Shown here piece after piece: positions 27,947 to 38,162 of a stretch of DNA of 38,162 bases. The position numbers were made by a program, and so were the translations under genes. The DNA is from Minisyncoccota bacterium (lineage in GTDB: Bacteria > Patescibacteriota > Minisyncoccia > UBA6257), in assembly GCA_028695015.1 (NCBI GenBank), contig JAQVJR010000003.1, positions 1-38,162 on the forward strand, given 5' to 3'. A model generated the notes under the pieces. The model did no database searches. It saw only the letters and a program-made list of their open reading frames with translations, and had not been told where the DNA came from. The number at the start of each line of letters is the position of its first letter. Position 1 is the stretch's first letter.

Positions 27947-29011
27947 ATGGATTATCAAAAGAAAATGGCAGAGTTAATGGTTTTAGCAGCTCAACAAGGA
28001 GCTTCTGATTTGCATCTAGGTGTAGGTAAGCATCCTACAGTGAGAATAGATGGGAACTTAGTTCCTATTTCCAATGAAGCGATTTTAACTCCTGAAATGA
28101 CTGCAGGTTTAATAGGCGCCTTATTAACAGAAGAACAGCAAGATAAGTTAATTAGTGAAAGAGAAATTGATTTTGCTTTTGCTTTTGAGAATAAAATTCG
28201 TTTTAGGGTTAATGTCTATTTTCAAAAAGGATATCTTTCTGCAGCCTTAAGGTTAATCCCAGTGCATATTAGAACCATAGAAGAATTAGGTTTACCTTCA
28301 ATATTACATGAATTTACAAAATATCAGCAAGGGTTCTTCTTAGTAGTGGGTCCGGCTGGGCATGGAAAGACAACTACTTTGGCTGCTTTAATAGATGAAA
28401 TTAATCATAAAAGGATGGAACACATTATTACGATTGAAGAGCCAATTGAATATACTTTTAGCCAAGACAGAGCTTTAATAGATCAAAGAGAAGTGGGCAC
28501 AGATACAGTAAGTTTTCATCGGGGCTTACGTTCTGTTTTGCGTCAAGACCCTGATGTGATTATGATTGGGGAAATGCGAGACCCAGAATCAATTTCTATT
28601 GCCTTAACAGCAGCAGAAACCGGTCATTTGGTATTTTCTACTTTGCATACTAATTCAGCTAGCCAAACCATAGATAGGATTGTTGATAGTTTTCCTGGAT
28701 CTCAGCAAAGCCAGATTAGTTCTCAATTAGCCACGACTTTAATTGGTATTGTTTCTGAGAGATTAATTCCTCGGATTTCTGGTGGCCGAGTACCTGCTTG
28801 TGAAGTTATGTTTGCTAACTCAGCTATTAAGAATTTAATCAGGGAAAAGAAAAGCTATCAGATTGATTTGGTTATTGAAACCAGTGTTCAAGAAGGCATG
28901 GTTTCTCTAAATCGTTCTTTAATGGAATTGGTTCGCAAAAGAGAAATATCTTTGGAAACAGCAGAAAATTATTCCTTAAATCCAACAGAGCTAAGACAAT
29001 TATTAGGTTAA
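27947..29011 (+). CDS. pilT: Type IV pilus ATPase PilT
   Basis: GASDLHLGVGKHPTVRIDG, GPAGHGKTTTLAALID, IITIEEPIEY, VLRQDPDVIMIGEMRD, AAETGHLVFSTLHTN. Confidence 0.94.
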   Translation: MDYQKKMAELMVLAAQQGASDLHLGVGKHPTVRIDGNLVPISNEAILTPEMTAGLIGALLTEEQQDKLISEREIDFAFAFENKIRFRVNVYFQKGYLSAALRLIPVHIRTIEELGLPSILHEFTKYQQGFFLVVGPAGHGKTTTLAALIDEINHKRMEHIITIEEPIEYTFSQDRALIDQREVGTDTVSFHRGLRSVLRQDPDVIMIGEMRDPESISIALTAAETGHLVFSTLHTNSASQTIDRIVDSFPGSQQSQISSQLATTLIGIVSERLIPRISGGRVPACEVMFANSAIKNLIREKKSYQIDLVIETSVQEGMVSLNRSLMELVRKREISLETAENYSLNPTELRQLLG

Positions 29012-29018
29012 TAAATAC

Positions 29019-30227
29019 ATGAAATATATTTATCGCGCTAAAGACAAACAAGGAAATATTAAAACAGGAAGAGTAGAAGCTCGTTCCTTAGATGTGGCCA
29101 TAAATATTCTTCAAGGCTATGGCTTAATAGTTGTTGAAATTACTCCTGAAAGAAAAGCTACAATTCTAGATGGAATTTTTGGCAGACAAGCTAGGGTTAA
29201 TAAAAAGGATTTATCTATTTTCCTTCGTCAATTTGCTACTTTATTACAATCTCAGGTTCCTTTAATCGAAGCCTTAAGAACTCTTTATCTTCAAGCAGCC
29301 ACACCAACAATTAAAGATTTAGTTTTTGAATTAATTTCTGATTTAGATGCTGGTTTACCTCTTTCTAAAGCAGTAAGTAAAAGAGATGATGTGTTTGGAG
29401 AATTTTATAGCCAGATGATGAAATCTGGAGAAATCTCAGGACGCTTAGAAGAGGTGGTTACATATTTAGCAGATTATGCTGAACATGAAAATGATTTGAG
29501 AAATAAAATGAAATCAGCTTCAACTTATCCCATATTCTTATTTGCTACTTTTGCCTTTATCGCTATAATCGTTACTGTTACTTTAGCTCCGCAAATGGTT
29601 TCAATTTTTGAAGAATTTGGAGCTACACCTCCTCTTGGCACCAAGATTTTAATTGTCATTGGCGAGTTTTTTAAAAATTGGGGATTAGTAGCTGCTGCTT
29701 TATTAGCTGGGTTTGCCTGGTTTCTACTAAATTATTTTCGTTCAGCAGAAGGTAGGAGGTTTTTAGGTATTTATATGCTAAGAGTTCCTATCTTAGGAGA
29801 AATCTATAAAAAAATATTTATTACTCGTTTTTGTGAAACCATAGGTACTTTAGTACTTGGTGGTATTCCTATTGTCACTGCTTTTGAAGTAGCTGGAGAG
29901 GCAACAGGTAATTATGTTTATCAAACTATTGGTTATAATGTAGCAGAAAGCATTAGAAGAGGTGAGAGTATTAGTAAAACTTTAGCTAACTATCATAAGT
30001 ATTTACCACCTTTGGTTAGTCAAATGGCTGCAGTAGGAGAGAGCACTGGTCGTTTAGAAAATATTTTAAGAATAGTAGCTGGATATTATCAAAAAGAAGT
30101 TGACCGAGCCTTTTCCTCAATGATAGATTTATTACAACCAATTCTAGTTGTTATTATTGGTATTTTAGTAGCTTTCTTAGTTTCAGCTATTTTATTACCT
30201 ATTTACCAATTAGCCCAAAGCGTATAA
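29019..30227 (+). CDS. pilC: Type IV pilus inner membrane protein PilC / GspF family
   Basis: KKDLSIFLRQFATLLQSQVPLIEALRTL, GESTGRLENIL, C-terminal TM. Confidence 0.93.
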   Translation: MKYIYRAKDKQGNIKTGRVEARSLDVAINILQGYGLIVVEITPERKATILDGIFGRQARVNKKDLSIFLRQFATLLQSQVPLIEALRTLYLQAATPTIKDLVFELISDLDAGLPLSKAVSKRDDVFGEFYSQMMKSGEISGRLEEVVTYLADYAEHENDLRNKMKSASTYPIFLFATFAFIAIIVTVTLAPQMVSIFEEFGATPPLGTKILIVIGEFFKNWGLVAAALLAGFAWFLLNYFRSAEGRRFLGIYMLRVPILGEIYKKIFITRFCETIGTLVLGGIPIVTAFEVAGEATGNYVYQTIGYNVAESIRRGESISKTLANYHKYLPPLVSQMAAVGESTGRLENILRIVAGYYQKEVDRAFSSMIDLLQPILVVIIGILVAFLVSAILLPIYQLAQSV

Positions 30228-30282
30228 TAGATGGGGATAATAATTAATAAAGGTCGGATAATATAATTAATAATATAAAAAG

Positions 30283-30744
30283 ATGAAAAATAAAAAAGGT
30301 TTTACACTTATTGAAATGTTAATCGTAATTACGATTATTGCCGTTCTAGCCTCTTTGATATTAGTTGGTATGGGAGGGGCTCAAGCAAGATCTCGGGACT
30401 CAAGAAGAATAGCTGATTTGCATAATATGATGAATGCACTGGAGCTTTATAATTCCAAACATGGTCTTTATCCAGATTATAAACAAGGGAAAATTGCCTC
30501 AGCTGATGATTGGGATAATTTTACAAAAGATTTAAAACCTGAGACAGGGGTAAGTAGTTTCCCAAGAGATCCTTTGAGCACTACTAAGTATTTTTATCGA
30601 TATGTAGCAAGCGATGAGTTAACTGATTATATTTTAGCAGCAGTCTTAGAGCAAGAAAACCCTGCTTTAAGAGAAACAGAAGAAGAAACTGTATTAGGTA
30701 TTAGCTGTGGTATATCACACATGACTTATTGTATTAGACCTTAA
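30283..30744 (+). CDS. Type IV pilin / GspG-like prepilin
   Basis: KKGFTLIEMLIVITIIAVLASLILVG class III signal; RDSRRIADLHNMMNALELY. Confidence 0.88.
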   Translation: MKNKKGFTLIEMLIVITIIAVLASLILVGMGGAQARSRDSRRIADLHNMMNALELYNSKHGLYPDYKQGKIASADDWDNFTKDLKPETGVSSFPRDPLSTTKYFYRYVASDELTDYILAAVLEQENPALRETEEETVLGISCGISHMTYCIRP

Positions 30745-30750
30745 AATTTA

Positions 30751-31650
30751 ATGGAATTTAGTTTTTTACTTCCTTTAGTTTTTTTATTTGGCACGATAAT
30801 AGGTAGTTTTCTAAATGTTATTATTGATAGAGCTGATACAAAAGAATCCCCTTTAAAAGGGGGTTCTTATTGTCCTCATTGTCAAAAATCCTTAAAATGG
30901 TGGGAATTGATTCCAATTTTTAGTTTTCTTTTTTTAAAAGGAAAATGTTCTTCTTGTAAACATAAATTATCTTGGCAATATCCTTTAGTAGAGACAATAA
31001 CTGGTTTGCTTTTTATGTTTATTGTGATGAGGTTTTTACGTTTTTCTTTTATTAATCCTTATTTGTGGCAAAATATTAATCTGGAAAATATTTTAATAAT
31101 CTTGAATTTCTTGTTTTGGTTTTATTGGATTAGTGTTTTAATTGTGATTTCAGTTTATGATTTTAAAAAATATTTAATCTTAAATGATGTTTTAATTCCA
31201 GGTATTATAATTACTTTTACTTGGAGAATATTATTAGGGTTTTTAATACAAAAGAATTCTTTAAATATCTTGCCGTATTTTTTTAGATATTTAGGGGATA
31301 AAAGTTTTCTTTTTGGTTATCATTCTTATTTTTCTTCTTTATTTTTAGGAATTGCTTTTTTCTGTGGCCTTATCTCTTTATTAGCTTGGTTAACTCAAGA
31401 GAAAGCTATGGGTTGGGGTGATGCTATTTTAGCGTTTTTCTTAGGCTCTATCTTAGGTTGGCCAGAATCATTAATTGCTTTAATAATTGGCTTTTTAATT
31501 GGTGGTTTTGTTTCTGTAGTATTGATTGCTTTTAAAAAAAAGACAATGAAAAGCTATTTACCCTTTGCTCCTTTTCTTTCTTTTGGAGCGCTGACAGTTT
31601 TGTTTTTTGGTGATATAATAATAAAGATGTATCTGTCATTAATATTATAA
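30751..31650 (+). CDS. pilD: Prepilin peptidase (PilD/GspO)
   Basis: GSFLNVIIDR, YCPHCQKSLKWWELIPIFSFL...KCSSCKHKLSWQYPLVETITG, MGWGDAILAFFLG. Confidence 0.93.
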   Translation: MEFSFLLPLVFLFGTIIGSFLNVIIDRADTKESPLKGGSYCPHCQKSLKWWELIPIFSFLFLKGKCSSCKHKLSWQYPLVETITGLLFMFIVMRFLRFSFINPYLWQNINLENILIILNFLFWFYWISVLIVISVYDFKKYLILNDVLIPGIIITFTWRILLGFLIQKNSLNILPYFFRYLGDKSFLFGYHSYFSSLFLGIAFFCGLISLLAWLTQEKAMGWGDAILAFFLGSILGWPESLIALIIGFLIGGFVSVVLIAFKKKTMKSYLPFAPFLSFGALTVLFFGDIIIKMYLSLIL

Positions 31651-31662
31651 GGGAATATTAAG

Positions 31663-32256
31663 ATGTTTATTGATAAAATTAAAAATTATAAAATTATACA
31701 ACTAGGCAATAAAGGGTTTACTTTAATAGAGATGCTGGTTACCTTAGGTATTGTGACTTTATTGTCAACAATGATATTAGCTTATTCAAGAAAAAGTGAA
31801 TCAGTTTCTAATTTAGTTAGAGAAGGAAATAGAATTGTTTTTGAAATTCAAGAAGCTAAAAACTCAGCAATGCTCACTTTGCAAAAAGATAATTTAGGGG
31901 AAAAGAAAATTTGCGGTTGGGGTATACATTTTGATCAGGATTTAAAAAATAGCTTTATAGTTTTTCAGGATTTTTGCATAGCTGATACAGGGGATCTAGA
32001 AGGCAGTGGAGATTATGATGGAGAAGAGGAAATGGTAGAAACCATAGAGCTTTTAAAAAATGTTGAAATATTTGAAACCAATGTTTCTTCAATTGTTTTT
32101 GTGCCTCCAGAGCCAAAAATCATATTTAAGCCTGAATTATTTAGTTCAGAAGAAGCTAGTATAAAAATCGGTTTAAAAGAGCATCAAAATCAATATTTTG
32201 AAATTAAGGTTTCTCCAGTTGGTCAAATCTATAAACGATTGATAACTAATCAATAA
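31663..32256 (+). CDS. Prepilin-like minor pilin
   Basis: NKGFTLIEMLVTLGIVTLLSTMILAYS. Confidence 0.82.
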   Translation: MFIDKIKNYKIIQLGNKGFTLIEMLVTLGIVTLLSTMILAYSRKSESVSNLVREGNRIVFEIQEAKNSAMLTLQKDNLGEKKICGWGIHFDQDLKNSFIVFQDFCIADTGDLEGSGDYDGEEEMVETIELLKNVEIFETNVSSIVFVPPEPKIIFKPELFSSEEASIKIGLKEHQNQYFEIKVSPVGQIYKRLITNQ

Positions 32257-32274
32257 ATTAATAATTCTTAATTA

Positions 32275-32805
32275 ATGGATTTAAGCAGATTACAATATTT
32301 TTCTAATAGTTATAGAAAAGAAAAAAAAGCCTTTACTTTGGTTGAAGCTTTAGTGGCTATTTCCATTATGCTTATTGGTATTTTATCAGCTCTTATCTTA
32401 GTGACCAGAGTTTTATACAGTACTTCAATTATTCAAAACAGATTAACAGCTAGTTTTCTAGCTCAAGAAGGAATGGAATTAATAAGACAGAAAAGAGATT
32501 CAAATTTTGTTAAAGGGCTTGGAGATAGCGCAGGATGGTTGGATGGACTAGGTTCAGGTGAATACAGGATTGATGCTAAGGATATGATTTTACAACAAGA
32601 AGGAATAGATGAACCTTTGCGTTATGATAAAGGAGGCTTTTATAATTATACGGTTGGTGAATTAACTCCTTTTAAAAGGAAAATTACAATTGAACAGATA
32701 GATGAAAATCAAATTTGGGTAAAGGTTTTAATGGAATGGAAAACCAAGGGAATGTTTTTTGATTTAGAGGTTGAAGATTATTTATTTAATTGGTTAGGGA
32801 TATAA
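32275..32805 (+). CDS. Prepilin-like minor pilin (PilV-like)
   Basis: KKAFTLVEALVAISIMLIGILSALILV. Confidence 0.82.
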   Translation: MDLSRLQYFSNSYRKEKKAFTLVEALVAISIMLIGILSALILVTRVLYSTSIIQNRLTASFLAQEGMELIRQKRDSNFVKGLGDSAGWLDGLGSGEYRIDAKDMILQQEGIDEPLRYDKGGFYNYTVGELTPFKRKITIEQIDENQIWVKVLMEWKTKGMFFDLEVEDYLFNWLGI

Positions 32806-32810
32806 TTAAA

Positions 32811-33341
32811 ATGTTTAACATTAATTTGAATTTTTTAAATAATAAAAGAAAAGGGTTTACCTTGGTTGAAGTTTTAGTTTCTGTGGGCATTTTTGTAATG
32901 ATTGTCATGGCTATTTCTCAAATCTATATTGCTGTCTTGCATTCAGAGCAAGTAGCTTATGCTTTATTAAATAGTGAAAACAATATTAGAGATAATTTGG
33001 AATTTATGGCTCGGGCTATCAGAATGGGTAAAGAATTTCAAGTAAGTAGTGATAAGAAAGAAATTTCTTTTGAATATTTTTCTGGAAAACAATGGGAAAC
33101 AGTTAGGTTTTATTTTAATGAATCTAACAACAATTTATACAAACAAGATTTAGATAATAATCTACCTCTTTTTGATTCTTCTGTTACCAAAGTTCAAGAT
33201 ATTCGTTTTAGTATTAAAAATAATGAGGCTGAAAGTCAGATAATAATAATTATTGTTCTAGAGGCGATGACAACAGTTAAAAAAACAGATTATATGTTTC
33301 ATGTTGAAACTGCTGTAACGCCAAGGGTGTTGCCGATATAA
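32811..33341 (+). CDS. Prepilin-like minor pilin (PilW/GspJ-like)
   Basis: RKGFTLVEVLVSVGIFVMIVMAISQIY. ATG at 32811 preferred over 32790. Confidence 0.82.
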   Translation: MFNINLNFLNNKRKGFTLVEVLVSVGIFVMIVMAISQIYIAVLHSEQVAYALLNSENNIRDNLEFMARAIRMGKEFQVSSDKKEISFEYFSGKQWETVRFYFNESNNNLYKQDLDNNLPLFDSSVTKVQDIRFSIKNNEAESQIIIIIVLEAMTTVKKTDYMFHVETAVTPRVLPI

Positions 33342-33359
33342 TAAAATATTTTAAAATAT

Positions 33360-35805
<2,446 letters not shown>

Positions 35806-35819
35806 TAAGTTTATTTTAT

Positions 35820-36104
35820 ATGGATAAAAAAGAAATAATTAATTTATCAGAATTAGCTAGGATAGAATTATCTTCTCAAGAGATAGAAAAAATTCAATTA
35901 GATTTTGAAAAGCTTTTAGAATATGCAAAACAATTACAACAAATAGATACTATAAATATAGAATTCGTATTAAGAGGAAGTAGAACAAAGAATGTTTTTA
36001 GAGAAGATGTTATTAATGAAAAAAAATTAAATCAAAGAGAAATATTAATAAAATCTGCTTTTGATACAGAAGGAGATTATTTTAAAACTCCACTTGTATT
36101 TTAA
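35820..36104 (+). CDS. gatC: Asp-tRNA(Asn)/Glu-tRNA(Gln) amidotransferase subunit C
   Basis: LSELARIELSSQEIEKIQLDFEKLLEYAKQLQQID; directly upstream of gatA. Confidence 0.85.
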   Translation: MDKKEIINLSELARIELSSQEIEKIQLDFEKLLEYAKQLQQIDTINIEFVLRGSRTKNVFREDVINEKKLNQREILIKSAFDTEGDYFKTPLVF

Positions 36105-36116
36105 ATATTTAAAATT

Positions 36117-37532
36117 GTGATTAAAAAACTTCATCAAAAATTAATATCAAAGGAAATTACGGCTAAGGAATTAGCAGAAGGTTGTTTGGAAAAGATAGAA
36201 AAACAAGACAAGGAAATTAAAGCTTTTATATCTTTAAATGAAAAGGATTTAATTCTAGAACAAGCGAAGACAGTAGATGAGAAAATTAATAAAGGGGAAG
36301 AGATTAATCTTTTAGAAGGGATTCCTTTTGCTGTTAAGGATAATATTTTAGCTTTAGGAACACGAACAACAGCTGGTTCAAAAATGTTAGAAAACTATGA
36401 ATCTAGTTTTGAAGCTACGATAGTTGAAAAATTAAAAAAACAAGGGGCAATATTAATAGGGAAGACTAATCTAGATGAATTTGGTATGGGATCTTCTACT
36501 GAAAATTCAGCTTTTTTTACTACTAAAAATCCTGTTGATTTAGAAAGAGTAGCTGGTGGTTCTTCTGGTGGTTCAGCAGCAGCTGTTAAAAGCGGAATGG
36601 TTCCTTTTGCCATTGGTTCTGATACTGGTGGCTCTGTAAGACAGCCTGCTAGTTTTTGTGGTGTTGTAGGTTTTAAACCAAGTTATGGCACTGTTTCTCG
36701 TTATGGTCTTATTGCCTTAGCTTCTTCTATGGATACTATTTGTCCTTTAGTTAATTCTGTAGAAGATGCAGAGATAGTTTTTAAAGCTATTCAAGGAAAA
36801 GATTTTATGGATGCGACTTCTCAGACACTTTGTGAAAAAGATAATTCAAAATTAAATATTAAGAATTTAAGAATAGGCTTACCTAAAGAATATTTTGAAA
36901 AAGAATTAGACAAAGAAGTTAAAGAATGTATTGAAGAAGCAATAGAGAAAATTAAATCACAAGGAATTGAAGTTAAAGAAGTTAATTTACCAATGGCTCC
37001 TTATGTCTTGCCTTGTTATCATATTATTATGTCAGCTGAAGCAAGTGCTAATTTAGCACGCTTAGATGGTATTCGTTATGGCAGAGATAAGGATTTGAGA
37101 ATAGAAAATTTACAAGACTTATATTTTAAAAACAGGGGAAAGAATTTAGGTCCTGAAGTAAAAAAAAGAATCATTTTTGGTGTTTATGTTTTATCCAGTG
37201 GTAATTATGATGCTTATTATAAAAAAGCCTTACAAGTAAGAAAATTAATCATTGAAGATTTTGATAAAGTTTTTAAGCAAGTTGATTTTCTATTAACGCC
37301 AACTACTCCATTTTCTGCTTTTAAGATAGGAGAAAAAGTTAATAATTCTTTAGCCATGTCTTTTTCTGATTTACTAACTGTTGGTGCTAATTTAAGTGGC
37401 ATTCCAGCAATTAGTTTGCCTTGTGCTGTTAAGCAAAATGCTTTACCTATTGGTTTACAACTCATGGGTTCTTATTTATCTGATTATTCTTTATTAAATT
37501 TAGCAAAATTTATACAACAAATTATTAATTAA
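36117..37532 (+). CDS. gatA: Asp-tRNA(Asn)/Glu-tRNA(Gln) amidotransferase subunit A
   Basis: GIPFAVKDNI, VAGGSSGGSAAAVKSGMVPFAIGSDTGGSVRQPASFCGVVGFKPSYG; GTG start. Confidence 0.97.
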   Translation: MIKKLHQKLISKEITAKELAEGCLEKIEKQDKEIKAFISLNEKDLILEQAKTVDEKINKGEEINLLEGIPFAVKDNILALGTRTTAGSKMLENYESSFEATIVEKLKKQGAILIGKTNLDEFGMGSSTENSAFFTTKNPVDLERVAGGSSGGSAAAVKSGMVPFAIGSDTGGSVRQPASFCGVVGFKPSYGTVSRYGLIALASSMDTICPLVNSVEDAEIVFKAIQGKDFMDATSQTLCEKDNSKLNIKNLRIGLPKEYFEKELDKEVKECIEEAIEKIKSQGIEVKEVNLPMAPYVLPCYHIIMSAEASANLARLDGIRYGRDKDLRIENLQDLYFKNRGKNLGPEVKKRIIFGVYVLSSGNYDAYYKKALQVRKLIIEDFDKVFKQVDFLLTPTTPFSAFKIGEKVNNSLAMSFSDLLTVGANLSGIPAISLPCAVKQNALPIGLQLMGSYLSDYSLLNLAKFIQQIIN

Positions 37533-38044
37533 TGGTTACTTCTGTTTTTATTTATTTTGTTTATCTTAAGATTATTGTTTTAATTCTTTGTGGAATTTTT
37601 TTAATTGGTATTGTTTATTATATTAAGAAATTAAAAATCATTTCTCAATGGAAAGAAAGCTGGCAAGAATGGTGGGGGATAATTCCTTCTATGATAACTA
37701 CTAGTAAAAGTCATAAAGAATGGCAAAGAATAGAAAGTTTCCTAGCTGAACCTTATGAATCTTCATGGAAATTAGCTGTTATTCAAGCACAAGGAATAAT
37801 TAAAAAAACATTAAATTCTATTGGTTATTCTGGACAAGGGGGTGATAAGGATAAAGATGATTTTGAGCAGATTTTAGAAGAATTAAAAGCTAGGAATTAT
37901 CAAAACCTAGAGATTCTTTATCAACTGCATCAGGTTAGACAAAGAATTATTAGTGATAAGAATTTTTCTTTATCTCAAAGCAAAGCTAAAGAAATGGTAG
38001 GTATTTATAAAAAGTTCTGGGAAGAATTATTAGAAGTATTATAA
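37532..38044 (+). CDS. Hypothetical membrane-anchored protein
   Basis: ORF with N-terminal TM and charged helical C-terminus; no family recognised. Confidence 0.65.
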   Translation: MVTSVFIYFVYLKIIVLILCGIFLIGIVYYIKKLKIISQWKESWQEWWGIIPSMITTSKSHKEWQRIESFLAEPYESSWKLAVIQAQGIIKKTLNSIGYSGQGGDKDKDDFEQILEELKARNYQNLEILYQLHQVRQRIISDKNFSLSQSKAKEMVGIYKKFWEELLEVL

Positions 38045-38046
38045 AG

Positions 38047-38075
38047 TTGCAATTATTCATTTTTTATTTTATAAT
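38047..38075 (+). promoter_or_regulatory. Promoter upstream of tRNA-fMet
   Basis: TTGCAA 38047-38052, 17-bp spacer, TATAAT 38070-38075. Confidence 0.6.
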
Positions 38076-38092
38076 GAGATACCCCAATTGAT

Positions 38093-38162
38093 CGCGGGGT
38101 GGAGAAGTAGTATCTCACGAGGCCCATAACCTCGAGACGTCGGTGCAATTCCGACCCCCGCA
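38093..38162 (+). tRNA. Initiator tRNA-fMet (CAT), truncated at window end
   Basis: Cloverleaf with CAT anticodon (38125-38127), acceptor CGCGGGG/CCCCGCA with C1-A72 mismatch, T-stem GTCGG/CCGAC. Ends at position 72 of the tRNA. Confidence 0.9.

Noticed and set aside
38076-38116. GAGATAC...GTATCTC and ACCCC...GGGGT complementarity between tRNA leader and tRNA-fMet body
   Set aside because: The predicted transcription start (about 38082) excludes most of the upstream arm; probably chance, although leader mapping could revisit it.

Overview
The window is AT-rich and looks like a Patescibacteria/CPR-type genome (inference from gene content, short genes and rRNA introns). It opens inside the 3' part of a 23S rRNA gene. 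A group I intron tail, a micro-exon of about 23 nt, and a second group I intron carrying an I-CreI-like LAGLIDADG endonuclease are followed by the 23S 3' end and 5S rRNA. Next come PG-binding, RodA/FtsW and MltG genes, then a surface-glycan cassette of about 10 kb (wecB, glycosyltransferases, bi-domain oxidoreductase, FkbM methyltransferase, two different methyltransferase-phosphotransferase fusions, flippase). The cassette is bracketed by two nucleotidyltransferase-type toxin-antitoxin modules, AbiEi/AbiEii and MNT/HEPN. Each module has a TTGACA-17-TACNAT promoter with an inverted-repeat or iterated operator. After that come a half-length UbiA, PgpA, a sugar transferase, a candidate structured pseudoknotted RNA upstream of murB, a KPKA-repeat H1-like protein, HPF, secA, scpAB, dacA, mraY, a type IV pilus locus, ligA, gatC, gatA and the start of an initiator tRNA. 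Strongest items for follow-up: (1) two group I introns separated by a micro-exon; (2) the orphan structured RNA at about 20234-20453; (3) the paired methyltransferase-kinase fusions, which resemble WbdD-type glycan chain capping; (4) the 21-bp phased operator of the MNT/HEPN module. All family calls were made by reading motifs; no database search was run.
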